Positions 1 to 12,600 of a stretch of 64,000 nt of DNA are shown here, in pieces. Made by a program: the position numbers and the translations under genes. Below the pieces are notes generated by a model that had not been told where the DNA came from, searched no databases, and saw only the letters and a list, made by a program, of their open reading frames with translations. Origin of the DNA: Eretmocerus hayati (taxonomy: Eukaryota > Arthropoda > Insecta > Hymenoptera > Aphelinidae). The stretch is taken from contig CM056741.1 of assembly GCA_029851415.1 (NCBI GenBank), forward strand, positions 146,122,522 through 146,186,521, read 5' to 3'. How positions within the stretch are numbered: position 1 is the first letter of the stretch; each line of letters opens with the position of its first letter.

Positions 1-3000
1 CAAATCTTCAAAAGTAGACTTATATGATGGTATATTTCTTTCAAATCGAGCCGTAAACCTGATGATTGTTTTGAAATTCAAAACTCTTACGATTAGAGCC
101 GCTGTGCAATTGTTGTACATCGGATTATATTAATGCCGCATGACCGTCAAGGCTCTATTCATGCTTGTGGACGTTTCACTGTACATAAAATTCTTTTGAA
201 ACTTGAAACTTTTTATCAAGGCGTCTCGCACCCAATGGAATGTCTGATTTTTGATTCCGAGTAAGTGGACGTCCGAATGTTCATACAACCCCCCTCGTCA
301 GCAGTCACAAAAAGTCACACTTTCGACGACCCCCTCCCCCCCCTCTGAGCGCGGACGTCCTTTCTGCAAGACCCCAGAGGTCTAAGAGATATGCTTCTTT
401 TCTTTTTTTTATTCCTTTCAATTCAAGATAACAAAATGTCAGAGTAGCGTTTTGATACCCAATTGTGATTAATGTTGACAATGTAATTGTCTGCTGGGAA
501 AATGTTCTATTGGTCAATAAATGCGCACAATTTTATCCAGTTTCTTTCAAAAAATTACGATCCACAGAAGCTAATTTTACAATTATATTAATAATTTCTC
601 TAGATCTTAATTTTTTTGGTGTGCCCATTTGATTTCCTGTATACCGATATTTCATGAATTTCAGGATAATATGAGTTCGGGTGGATGGACTCTCATCCTA
701 TCTCGACGGCCACAACAAAATGAGTCAATCCAATAATTTTGCTCTGAACAAAAAGCCTATACCAATCAAACGAGAGCATAAGCAGCAGAGACACATTGGG
801 GGCGCGTTAAAGTGGTTCAACGAGTGCAAACGGTGAACATACATACGAGAAGACATAGATATTTAGTGTTAGCTACCGTTGCGCCTGATGCATCAGAGAG
901 TGAGCTCTCTCATATGAGCTCATAGACCATAGCACCACAACGTAGCGCATGAGTGGGTGCGCGAGCCGAGATATCTGGCCTTACATGTCACCAGAACGGC
1001 GAATCGTTCGATCGGCTTTTCTTTTTCTCTCTCTCTCTCTCTGTTTCTATCGAATGACGAACCGGAGATAGAAAAGTGAGCGTATAAAAAAATTAGTGAG
1101 AGAGGGGGAAGCGCGCACAGCTGACCAGTAGCTCATATTTGCGATTATATCATCTGATGGGCAGTGTGTATGCATCGATATCAAGATGATATGCGTGTAA
1201 GCAAGCAAGGCAATTGCACCCTCTCGGATTGCATTGCTTTTCTACACACTACTGTGTATATGTCGACGCGAGAATACACGTGTAACATCTCCAACGAGGA
1301 AATCGAGACCCGACGCTGGGATTGCTTCGCTGCACCAGATGATTATATCATTCATACAAAAAGATAAAGATGAATAACAGGACAAGCCTCTCTCTTATAT
1401 TCTTCCACTTCAATGCGTCGTTTGATTTCCGAATCTTTAGCGCCAGTGTTGTTTTTTGGTCTATTATATGTCCTATCATTGCGGGTACGTGCAGTAATTG
1501 ATGTCGAGAATGACACGCGCGATCTCGTCGAATTTGACGAGGAATTTGAGGAGGCACCAGCTTACAAACCTTCCACGTAACTCATCCTGATCTGAAAAAT
1601 GTATGGCATAGACTTCGTGAACTGAATAAACTATTGCGAACTATAAAAATTAAACAGGTTGCCGATCTCATAACATATAACACTTTCATTCTTACCGCGG
1701 AAGCTAACTTGATCGTATACTTACTTTTTCCCTTGCAGAATTGAGAGAATATATTGTTGTACTATGACTCGGGTATCCAATTGATTGTTACTATTTAGTA
1801 ACTATTCATAAGCTTCGGTAAGAGGCTTGCGTAAGAAAATTATAAGAAATCGATTTTAGCTGCTTCCTCCGATTTATTAGATTCACTTGGAAATAATTGA
1901 ATGATGCAACGATATTAATTTCTACATTTATTATTACGCTTGCTGGAATGCTTGCCCAATCCCACCTTTTATGATATCTAGGAAGATAAAATTGCAATTC
2001 ACTTTGCTTTGCTACAAAATATGTACTTGTATAATCTTCATGTTTGGATACAAGTCTGTATCTTGGAAAGATGAGAGCAAGACGACTGGTAAAAATTTCA
2101 AGATCGCTCCTGAAGTACAATACGTATTGATTCGGATCTGAAGGATCTTCTGTATACGACACAATCTTCAATTTTATATATATGGGCGAAGCTTCAATAA
2201 CTCTGATGCTCATGTCGACAAGGATAAGTTCTTCCTGATAGTGAAACTGGGTGTAAGTTTACCACTCAAATCTGTCAGTTTCACGGACGTTACTGCAGTA
2301 TCAAGAGCATTTCCTCCTTGACTTTTCCTCTCAAGAATTACATCATCTTTTCCAAAAATGTCTCGAGTGACGATTCTCATAATATACAATCGAGTGTTAT
2401 TCCATCAGCCCACGCCACTCTCATTCAATTAATTCAGTCGTGCACAAAGAGAGTCGCTATATACTTATTTTTATATCGTTACAACATGCTAAATCGATTA
2501 GCATAAATTTGATCCAAGGCAAATATTTATAACGCGTACGAGAGTTGCTCGTCTTGTTTAGCAGTGCTGCGAGGAGCATCCCGAAGTAGGCAGTCGTGAC
2601 GAACATCGACTCCAATAATGCAAGAGTGATCAGGACGAGTAGGTATATGGACGGCGTTCTCGTCGGCAAAGAAGCCGGTGCGAAAGAGGTGCAACACTGC
2701 GATGAATGCGTCAGCTGCGATATAGTTGCGTGTTCAGCTTGCTCACACGAATTCACGGTCGCCACCACGCGAAGGGACCATTTTGGAAAAACGTGGGCCG
2801 GAATGTCGCGAACGCTTTCGTTTCCCCCCCCCCCCCTGTATTCAACATAGCACCTTTTTTACGCGTCCTTCCACTCACTCTTTGGTGCCTATCGATTAAA
2901 TATTCCTCGCCTTTTGACTCTGAGGAAAAGATTCATAAGTTGTGTTAATCTCACAAAAAAAAAAAAAGAATTATCACTCGACACCCAAGTTTCATCTATT

Positions 3001-4456
3001 ATAATGATCGTATTCATCATTAAACCTCTTCTGTATCAGTTAACGGGAGCAAAGGGGAGCTGAACAAAGAAAATTTGGATTCAACCTTGGCGGATTTTTA
3101 TAATTGCATGAATGCAGCTTGTTTGTTGCATCACGCTGATAACGAATGCGCGATTATTCCTGCCAATTCCGAATCTCAATGGCCTACAACACCACAATGA
3201 GTCGAATTACGTGTTGAAATTGTATACAAGAATGTGATAAGGCAATAAAAACTAGATCAAGAATGAGCTGCATTACTTGAGCTTTAGTTGTAGAGAGGAG
3301 AGATGAAGCGAATGACCTCTCTCAAAGCTATAAATATCTAATGCACACTGTTTGTATTTTGTAAGAAGCTTGGTAAGTCATTCAACCACCAACCATTCCT
3401 TTAGGGTTGTATGCATTCATTTACAGCGGGAGATTTCAATGTCTACAGATTTTCAAAGCTTTGTCACCCTTGGAATTGATTCAAATTATACAATCACAAA
3501 AAATTTGTTAGGGAATGAGAAATCAAGATCAAAATAATTGATGACCTATCAATCATCAGGTAATTTTTAATAATAAATACATAGATTGAATTTATATGTA
3601 CAGAGCTTAGTAGGCATGAGAATTTGAGGGTTTTAAGAGGACAGGAATCACAGTACAAGAAAGCAGAGGAAACAGAAAGGTAACAAGAATGATAAAAAAA
3701 CAGTATTGCTAAATATAGCGGTTCACAGTCGAGCATAACATAGAGCAGCACAGCATATGTCTCTCTGTGTACTCTCACATGTGTGCCAAAGTGTGTAGTC
3801 AATAAGGCTTCCAGACCTCATGAATAATGCGCAACTTTCTTAGTTCTGATAAGACTTGTACTGGCTAGCACAATTCCTTGAGATAAACATTGATGGATGT
3901 TAAGATGGTTGCAAAAGTTGTCAAAATCTTTTGTTGGGAATTTCCTCTAATCAAAATGAATTCATCCCAAGGTAAAATGCCCATCTTACACAAAAAAGAG
4001 TGTCAAAAAAATTATCAAATGAATATGGGACATAGTACAGGAAGCTTTCAGATAGAGTCAACCTACTAATCTTTCAATTTCAGCACAGACATAAATGGTG
4101 AGGAAGTCATTTTTTTATCCTTATTTGACCATAGCATTCACAAAACTGGTTTTAGCAGGAGTATAAGAACACTGTAAAAGTCCAGAACAAGTGTGCTGTA
4201 TTTTTAAATCACTTTCACTACAACAGATGATAAGGCTCTACCAAGTTGCACGCCAACATTGCTATGATGAAATCGCTTACAAAACTAGTGATCCCAAGCG
4301 TTAAAGACAAAGTGCGTTAGAAGTCTTTTCCTTGGGAGGATGATAAAGCTGTTAGGATAACTAGAATGAAGTTTGGTAGAATGTGTGATCTATTAAAAAG
4401 TCTGGTACTGAGTTCATCGCCTTTAGATGCAGACTGGCAGGGATATGGTCGCTCAC
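1..4456 (-). other. CLASP first intron, incomplete at left edge
   Basis: This stretch follows the splice donor of the CLASP first coding exon and runs to the window edge without any exon I can assign to CLASP. It holds a (CT)n microsatellite near 1,026-1,042, a run of 14 C at about 2,824-2,837, and a possible two-exon membrane-protein fragment on the minus strand (listed separately). Otherwise I see only AT-rich non-coding sequence. That it is an intron is inferred from the donor at 4,451-4,456. Confidence 0.6.
1806..2768 (-). CDS. Possible fragment of an unrecognised membrane protein (two putative exons)
   Basis: Two open stretches lie close together on the minus strand. The upstream one (about 2,768-2,510) encodes one strongly hydrophobic segment (IYLLVLITLALLESMFV and onward, about 28 residues), followed by a basic stretch. 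The downstream one opens after a plausible acceptor near 2,249 (reading ACACCCAG on the minus strand) and stays open for about 145 residues to a stop at 1,806. It includes alternating polar/hydrophobic segments such as QYVLYFRSDLEIF. I do not recognise a family. No donor is convincing at the end of the first segment, and no upstream methionine exon was found. It may be a gene nested in the CLASP intron, a decayed gene, or chance. Confidence 0.2.
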
Positions 4457-4645
4457 CTTGGGATTACTGCTGTTAAGCCAGGGCACGAGGTTGTCGATAA
4501 AGAGTCCAATGTCCTGGCACTCGATGCTCTTGCTGGAATCACCAAGGAAGTTGAGTAAAAGCGTGCCAACCTGGAGCTTCTTTTTGATGTCAGTGGTGGA
4601 GAGGAGCGGCATAAAGCCGTCCATGTCCCGGGGATTGAGCGCCAT
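4457..4645 (-). CDS. CLASP/Orbit (CLIP-associating protein), first coding exon only
   Basis: The exon encodes 63 residues from an ATG at 4,645, ending in phase 0 at a GTGAGC donor (4,456-4,451). The protein starts MALNPRDMDGFMPLLSTTD and continues with KKKLQVG, SIECQDIGLFIDNL and PWLNSSNPK. This closely resembles the N-terminal start of insect CLASP (Orbit/MAST/Chb) and the first TOG-like helical repeats of CLASP1/2. CLASPs bind microtubule plus ends, promote rescue and kinetochore attachment, and are usually over 1,000 residues, so nearly all of this gene is outside the window to the left. The reading frame also continues across the donor for about 30 unrelated residues, which supports the splice call. 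Upstream (4,646-4,800) is GC-rich, as expected for a 5' UTR or promoter. Drosophila names are chb/orbit; I give no symbol for this species. Confidence 0.82.
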
Positions 4646-6593
4646 GGCTCCTGCAGGAGCTGGGGGGCCGCCAAGGGCCGGGCTTCAGCTGGGTCCGCAC
4701 TCGCGCACGGGATAGTCACCCAACCACCCACACACGCACGCACGCACACTCGCGGAGGCGCGCGACGATCCCGCCTCAGCCGTTTCCCAACAGTCTCATC
4801 GTCGTGAGGCAAATCTTGATCCTGGATCCGGGCCCACGATGCCCTTGGCCAGCTACAACGATGACGGTTGGTCCGCCCGGCGCTGATTGCTTCTACCTCG
4901 CGCTCGCTCCTTCACCGCACTCACGACGAGGCGCAGGGCTCAGAGGTCACTTGGTCGTCGTTGCCCGGACTTGTTCGCGCACCAGGTGTGACACCGTCCA
5001 GGAAAGTAGGGCAACGGTTGTCAACCACAGCGATTGCAGCAACTGAAACGTTAGAACTTTTTGGCTCGATCGGGAGTCCTAGCTCCTCCGTGTCTCTCTC
5101 CTCGTTCGCGGTGGTTCGCGGTTTCAAACACGGTGCTGCTGCGGCTGGTCACTACGTGTCGCCATTTTGGCTGAGAGCGTGCTCGCGCGCGCGCGCAACG
5201 ACAACACGGTCTGCGGGGTAAGCAGAATACAGGCTCTTGATAGTCCCGGCGACGACGATAATGCACATCTTTTCATACCTCGTTGCATTGCAAATTGCAA
5301 TCAATGGCAAAACGAAGATACTTCCGCTTATTTTATCCTGGTTCCACGGAGCCGAAGTTTTGAAAGTGATTATTTTCCTAACAGGCAGAGGTAAGGCTTC
5401 AAAGAGATTGAATTGAAGATATTCGTCGTCAACATGAACTTTTTACGCTTCGATTCGTCTCTCAAGAAAAAAAAGACTGACCTGGGTGCAATATTGATAA
5501 TTTTGATTTCTCGTCTACAAATCGCCTTTCCCGGGAGATTTGATGTTGAAATGATTGTTTCGAGCCTCCTTGATATGGACACTCGCTAATAGATTTGTAA
5601 ACAACTGGATGTTCTAGAGCAGACGACTGACCCAGTTCCCAGTCAGTTCCAGTTGTCAATGTTGTCATGTAGGGTCCTTGTCATGCATGGGTGAATTTTG
5701 ATTTTCACCGATTTTAATTCTAATCATGTAAAATTTTAATAGTTCTGTACTACTAATAGCAATCTTGTAGAACATATTTTTCAAATTTTGAGACAAGAGC
5801 ACAAATTACATCAATATAACAATAAAACAATTCCCTCACAACCTGTGAAAAAGTAGTAACAGAGTATAGTGCGGAAAAATATTTTTGAGAAAAAGGAGCT
5901 TGCGTTATTTCTGTGAAATTAGTTTCTACATATCGAAGGGAAACTTGACAATGCAAGCAACGCATCACAAATGAAATTACTTTTCCCCTTGACCATGAAA
6001 ATGTTATATCTCATCCGGAAAATCGAATCTTCAGCTATGATCACCTTTGAATGGCTAATAAATCGTGGAGAGTGTTGTGAATATTAGTCGATAACCTCAC
6101 ACCTTGTGTGAGTTAACGTACAGCACTAACTATTATTATAAGTTTATTATAAGTTTATATTTTATATGGTTCGCAATTGCTACAGTTTCTCAGAGATGAA
6201 TAAGGGAAGGAGAATGAATGGCAACGCGGGCAACAGCGCGCCTCAAAACGCCGCGCCGGCTGCTTCGCCGGAGCAATCGGAGTACAAAAATATTGCAGAC
6301 GGATCTTCTCACGTGCAATGCATTAGATAACGCTGTGACATGGGGGATTTATCCTCCCACGCAGTTCCTGCGAAATCTGTCGACTGAGTAAAATTCACTT
6401 TAAAACTGTGCAGCTTTTTATTGCTGGAATAAGGGTGGAATGATCGTCTAACCTTGTCGAGGAAAGCTTCTTCTATCAAGTTTTGTCGGTGTCATCGCTC
6501 GCGATAAGATTGAATGAAAAAAAAGATGCCGATGCCACGCTCAAATAGTGCCCGATAGTTCCTATTGTTGGTCGTCATAAGCAGCAGACAGCA
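4646..6593. promoter_or_regulatory. Head-to-head intergenic region between CLASP and OXSM
   Basis: About 1.95 kb separates the divergent start codons of CLASP (minus) and OXSM (plus). The part next to CLASP (about 4,646-5,230) is CG-rich with a CA/CG-rich simple repeat near 4,728-4,752; the remainder is AT-rich. The 5' UTRs and promoters of both genes must lie here, but I cannot place transcription starts. A GC-rich 44-codon open frame lies at 6,196-6,330 and is listed separately. Confidence 0.5.
6196..6330 (+). CDS. Candidate small ORF of 44 residues upstream of OXSM
   Basis: An ATG at 6,196 opens a 44-residue frame ending TAA at 6,330. It starts MNKGRRMNGNAGNS, has an Ala/Pro-rich middle (PQNAAPAASPEQ) and ends HVQCIR. 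Its local base composition (CG-rich codons such as GCG, CCG and GGC) contrasts with AT-rich flanks, which is what drew attention. It lies 263 bp upstream of the OXSM start codon on the same strand, so it could be an upstream ORF in the OXSM leader, a separate micropeptide gene, or a first exon. I recognise no family. Confidence 0.25.
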   Translation: MNKGRRMNGNAGNSAPQNAAPAASPEQSEYKNIADGSSHVQCIR

Positions 6594-8467
6594 ATGTCAA
6601 GATGCGGCTTTCTCAGGCTTCGCCGGAGTCTGACCACCAACGATGTCTCGGCCAGGGTGAATCGCCGGCGCGTCGTCGTGACCGGATTGGGAGTCGTGTC
6701 ACCTCTTGGAGTCGGCACTAAGTATGCGTGGAAAAGCCTACTGGACTCCAAGTGCGGTATCGTCCGTCTTGACGAGCCGGATTACGAAAAGTTACCTTGC
6801 AAAATCGGTAAGCACTGTGCAATCAAATATTCTGAGCTATTGCTAGTTTTTGAAAAACCAACTCTCTATGAAACTTTCCATGGAGCACTGATGCTAAAGA
6901 TTACATTCATCGTGAGTGCTCAAGATTAACTTCCTGAATGAATCACTCATGTATAATCAAGTTTACAAACTACTGTTTTTTGGTATCCGAACTGTTCACC
7001 TAAGTGAGTTTAATTTGTTCATGCTATTTGCATGTACTCAATTATGCAGACATTTTAAAAATATGTTGTTCTTGTGTTACAAGACACAACACTCTCTCTG
7101 GGAAAATATCAAGCTTCTACTTTTGTCAAACAATTTTGAACTATTTTTCCTTTTGTAAATCTGATGTTGCAGCTGCTCTTGTTCCAAAAGGATGTGAGCC
7201 TCATGAGTTGGATTTGAAAACAAAATTCTCCACCAGTGAGCTGCGCACAATGTGTTCTGCAACAGCTTATGCAATGATTGCTGCTGAAGAAGCATTAGAT
7301 GATGCTAATTGGAAACCAGAACAAGAAGAAGATAAACGAGACACAGGTGTTGCTGTTGGAATAGGAATGGTTGATTTAGTTGATGTGTGCACAACTTATG
7401 AGCAGCTAAAGAAGGGATATTCCAAAGTCAGTCCTTACTTTGTTCCAAGAATTCTCCCTAACATGGCGGCTGGTCAAATTAGTATCAAATATGGTTTTCG
7501 TGGTCCCAATCACTCTGTTTCAACAGCCTGCGCAACTGGTGCCCATGCAATCGGTAATTTCATTCATTTCCAAGAATTTATAATCTTCGAATGAAATAGC
7601 AGCCGAGCCATTGTAAAATCGATGAAAAATCAACGGATCGCACGGCTAAATCGTACTCATGATACCTCAATATACTACTTCGTTGTGGATACTTTTTTTA
7701 ACAAACATTTTCTCTGCTCTGTAGGTGATGCTTTCCGATTTGTTCGAGGTGGCGAGACAAGTGTCATGGTGTGCGGTGGAGCCGAGGCATGCATCAGCCC
7801 ACTAGGTATAGCAGCATTTTGCCGCCTAAGAGCACTGTGCACATCAAAGAATGATAAACCTCAAGAAGCATCAAGACCTTTTGATAAAAGCAGAGATGGA
7901 TTCGTTATGGGTGAAGGATCTGCTATTTTAGTTTTAGAGGAACTGAATCATGCTCTCGACAGGAAAGCTCATATTTATGCCGAAGTTCTCGGGTATGGAT
8001 TATCCGGTGATGCTGTACACTTGACGGCTCCCAGTGAAGATGGTACTGGTGCTCTACTGGCTATGGACAGAGCTTTGAAAGATGCAGGAATTAATGCTAG
8101 TGAAATTACGTACGTGAATGCTCATGCTACCTCTACACCTTTGGGCGATGCAATCGAATTGCGAGCTATTGAGTCATTCTTTGGTGAACATAGTGAACTA
8201 GTTACAGTATCGAGTACAAAAGGAGCACATGGCCATTTACTTGGGGCAGCTGGAAATCTCGAAGCTGTCTTTACCGTGCTCTCAGTACAGGATGGAGTAA
8301 TTCCGCCAACTATTAATCTACATAACATCGATGCCGATACAAAGTTGAAATTTTCACCCCACACTGCAAAGAAGTGGTCGGTTAATTCAAGACGAGTTGC
8401 ATTGAAAAATGCATTCGGTTTTGGCGGAACCAACGCGTCCTTATGCCTTGCAGAGTACACTGATTGA
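6594..8467 (+). CDS. OXSM: 3-oxoacyl-[acyl-carrier-protein] synthase, mitochondrial (beta-ketoacyl synthase, KAS II type)
   Basis: Three exons: 6,594-6,807, 7,173-7,553 and 7,725-8,467 (stop TGA). All introns are GT-AG and all joins are in phase, giving 445 residues, near the approximately 460 usual for animal OXSM. The enzyme condenses malonyl-ACP with acyl-ACP in the mitochondrial matrix (type II fatty acid synthesis, which supplies octanoyl-ACP for lipoate). The N-terminus is Arg-rich and acid-poor (MSRCGFLRLRRSLTTN), as expected for mitochondrial import, followed by RRVVVTGLGVVSPLG. The nucleophile is the Cys in STACATGAH (about residue 191). The two catalytic His are in NAHATSTPLGD (about 332) and GAHGHLLGAAG (about 369), with the conserved Lys at about 364. 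FGFGGTNASL closes the domain. The frame is intact, with no missing catalytic residue. The start was chosen because the targeting-like leader begins there. Confidence 0.96.
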
Positions 8468-9649
8468 GAAGACACCCTTGTTATTTTGAAAAGTTAATTC
8501 TCACGACTTAATTCGTTTCTAAGTGTGAATGACTTATTATTAATTTGATTTGGTATGTATCTAACTTGTACTATATTCAAGAGAATGGTGAATGTGTGAG
8601 AGAGATTTTGTATATAAGATATGTATAAATCAAAGTTGTGATGCGAAAGTGAATTTTATATTGGAATGCAACGTTTATTTTATATTAAATATTTGATAAA
8701 GATAAATTGTATTATTTATTACAATCACAACGTACCTTTTCATATGTGCTTATGTTTTCATTACATGACGGGCAGAATACTGACCGTAAAAGCGCCAATG
8801 AATTTTTAAAAATATAAATCTTTATCCTTTAACGGGTCGTCCTCACAGTCCACATACATTTTATACAATAGGTACAAACTCCCAACAATGATACATTGCA
8901 AACTGTTCAGGAATACGACAGTTTATTGATTGGCCTCAACTAACAGCGGTCTCAAAGAGTTTCAAACTCTTACCTCAGTCCAAAATGATGAACTATCAAT
9001 ACTTTCCGCTTTCGTGTGCATCAGTTGGAAAACGATCATAACACTGCATTATTCGCGATAAAATCCGCATGAAATACCATATTGTACGAGAGAGAAACCA
9101 CTCTTCAATTTGATGAAGCCAATCAATCATGTTGTAATTTAGTTTTTCAATTCAGGATTGAGGAGAAGAAACAGATTCCAAAAAACTTTACAACATGAAT
9201 ATTATTACAGCAGTTTTTTGGAATCTACTCCAAATCATTGTACACAAAAGCAGTATATTGTCTCATTCCCACGATAAAATTGCATGGAAAAATATCAAAC
9301 AATTCCAATCATGATTTTGACCTGCTGACATCAATGTTAGTTCATTATGAAGTCTATTGTTCCGTTCTTAGTCTACTACTGGAAGACTATGAACTATGTA
9401 TTTTCAATATGAAACAGTATACTCCTTTTTGAATGATTGTAAAAATGAGCATTGAAACGGATCATCCATACGAAATACGAAAAGAAATGATAAAAAATAT
9501 AAAACATCTTTTTACACAATTTATTTGATCTGTAGACTGTGAGAATAAACGATTTCATCCAAAAGACAAAATTTACTGTACATGATTCGTAGTATTTTGT
9601 TCGTAATAAAATCGACGTAGAAAAGAAAGAACACTTTGTATAACAGTAC
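8468..9649. other. Tail-to-tail intergenic region, OXSM and GGNBP2
   Basis: About 1.2 kb of AT-rich sequence between the OXSM stop (plus) and the GGNBP2 stop (minus). The 3' UTRs and polyadenylation sites of both convergent genes must lie here. I see no further coding exon. Confidence 0.6.
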
Positions 9650-12600
9650 CTAATAGGTATCACCACAACGGGGAACGGTGAAAGGCTTGTGATGGCTGCA
9701 TAGCATTGCAAAACGTTTTTTGAGTGTTTGGCGGAGCTCTTGACGTTTCTCAGCAACTTGACACATGCGCGATTTGAATTCTAATACTTCTTCAACGGGG
9801 ATATAACTACAGTTGCCTTCATCTTCTGAGAGACAGGAATCCTGAGAAAAAAATTCATCAGAGTTAGTGACATATACGAGAGATAGATTCGTGGTTCTAA
9901 GAATATGGTTTGCATTCCATGTATTTCTCAGCTAAAAAAACTTCACGTCCTCTTGGTTGAAAAGTATTGCCTGGATTTAGAAACAATGAAATATGGCGAA
10001 TATTTTCTTGTGATCAAATAAGTGCAACACTTGTCAAGAATTTAATTGACCACAGTACAATGAGCCGTTGAAAAGGAATGAACGCGTTGGAATGGATTTC
10101 TGCGTAAAAACCTCTATGCAGAGTCACTTTGAAGCTCTCATCATATACAAGAGCCGCCCAGCCGATGACATCAGGGTTAAACTTCAACTTGCTCTAGCAT
10201 ATAACTCATCAACAGGCAACAAATTTTGGCACACAACTCGGAGACATAGATCCTGACAAAAAGAAGTAGCTCGTGCATGAGTGGTAACTCTGAATGACTT
10301 TTAGATTTTGAATAAAAAGCCAACATGGTCTTTTATGCTCTTTCGAGGTTGTGTGAATGATATTAATAAAAAAGTATGATTGCTACCTGAAGAGAAAAGG
10401 AAGAAAAAATCATCAACAGATTCGTAATTTGTATAGACTCATTTTGCGCCTCATGGCGCGGAAAGTACAAATACACTTATCTGGAGTAAGGGAGAAATTA
10501 CTTATTTCGAAGCCCAAAGCGGTAAAAGTTAGTCTCTATTATCAAAATACAGAGAATAAAGTGACCAATGTATTCACGGACGCTAAAATATCGAGAATCG
10601 GGCGTGAAAATTTGAACGTTTACACAAATCGAGATCACTTACATATTGATGAAAATACGTAAGTGAGTAGCAATTGAAATCTTTCGATCCGTTCTCATCT
10701 ATAAAGGGAGACACTATTTAGGGAATGTCAGGTTCATATACCCATTGAATACTCATAAACATTGTCGAATTTCGAGTTCATTCGATAAATTTTTGGGATG
10801 CCACAAATATTGATACTATGGCCGATTCAGAATGTTTCATCGGATTGGCGACAGCTTTATTATCTGCGACACCTCAAAAATGCATCAAATAAAATCGAAA
10901 GGCGACAATGTCGGTATCTGACATCGGCATAAATATAATTCAACAATTTCTCAGCAATGTCGAAGCTGATCGTGAATAAAGTTCACTCGCTAATTGTGTC
11001 TCCCTAAGTTATTCTTATTAAAATTCTGAGCTTGAGATTAATACGTGCGCCTCATTTTAATTATATTGAAACTCCACGCTTCCTCACAATTCCGTCAAGA
11101 AAACTTTTTCAAGATTGATACATTTCCTTAATCTCAATTTCGTGCCATCCGTTCAACCGATTTGTGGATGATTATTGAAAACCTACCTAGATCATTGGAA
11201 ATCACGGGTGACTATGAGTCGCCTGACCGATTGATTGAGACCTCTTCTGCATAATACTCTCATCTTCCAGATTTTAGGATAGAACGTACAGGGTCGCGGA
11301 TTTTCAGTTGAGGCTTGTCGAGGCATACTCGCGATCAGAATCAACTATGAGAAACTAAACGTGCGACGATGGTCAGGACAGCGATTTCATATATAAAACC
11401 AAAACTTTCGATTATTCATACAAGACAAAGCTCCGGCGCCTGGCATGAGGTCGAGTGGTGTCAGTCTGCAAGTAGTCGAGTCTAAATATTTAAAGGTGGA
11501 TCTCTACAAAATTTGAAACGGGGTTTTCCGTGTCATCTGCCCGAAGACTCTAGCGTTCCATTGTTGTTCACAATTCAAGAACGAAACAAAATGTCAACAA
11601 TTTTTACAGCCAATACGAGTTTTAGTTTTCAAGAAAGAAAAAACCTATATTGCGCGTCCAAAAGGGTTTATACGCTGCTCAACGCAGTGTTGCGAGATAA
11701 ACTATGATTTTGACAGCTGTCACTTGATGACTAAGCGATCTGGCGCATTTTGAAAGAGATGCTCACTCTAAAGTGGTCTCGGAAAACAAATGAACGCTTT
11801 CGAGCATTAATCAAGAGAAAGAGTGGAAAAGGTTCGCCCCACATCGCAATTGCTTGCGCCATGATGCGGAGTCGATTCTCTTGACTCCTCTCTTGATCTA
11901 TGCTCGAAAAGGTTTGGTTTATGGGAATCACTCTGTGACTATGTGAGAAGGAGTTCTTCTTCTTGATTGTTTTGCCATGAAATAACTGCCAAAATGGTAA
12001 AGAGTCTAGCAACGCTACATTGGGCGCGACAGATACTCCCATTTAAAGAGTGCTCTCTACCTTTTAAAAAGCGATAGTGGCGCCTCTAACGGTCAAATTG
12101 GTATATTGCCAATAACAATTTTTAAAAACAAAAAGGAAGGAAACCAATAGTACCGCTCCCTGCGGTTTATTTTTCTTCAAATAGTAAAAAAAAGTTTGAT
12201 CGAGATCGGTGCAAAATTGAGCTCAAAAATTTGCAGATACAATTCAGCAACACTGAACAAATCTATCTGCAACCTTTTGAGCTGAATTTTGCACCGATCT
12301 CGATCAAACTTTTTTTAAAATTTGAAGAAAAATAGTTAGACTGGGCGAAATCACCGCCATCGCTGGAAAAATCCGTCTGATGGAATTTTTTTACGGGATC
12401 CCCTCCAGAAGACCCTTCTGAATCCGAAAATCCATGTTGCCAGACGAAATTCTGGTGCAAAATTGTTTAAACTGAAATTGTTTAAACAAATTAGCAATAT
12501 CAACTTTTTTGGTCCCAAAGCAACTTTGTAAGGTTATTCGGTTCATTTTAAAAAGAAAATCTCTCTTGTCATTTTTCTCTAAAAGTCGTTGTTTTCGAGC

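Noticed and set aside
4453..5266. Several overlapping frames of 70-120 codons around the CLASP start
   Set aside because: They occur in many frames on both strands in CG-rich sequence with few stop codons. Only the frame matching CLASP is supported.
10357..10662. 101-codon frame in the GGNBP2 last intron (plus strand)
   Set aside because: No recognisable motif, strand opposite to the gene, and no splice or promoter support.
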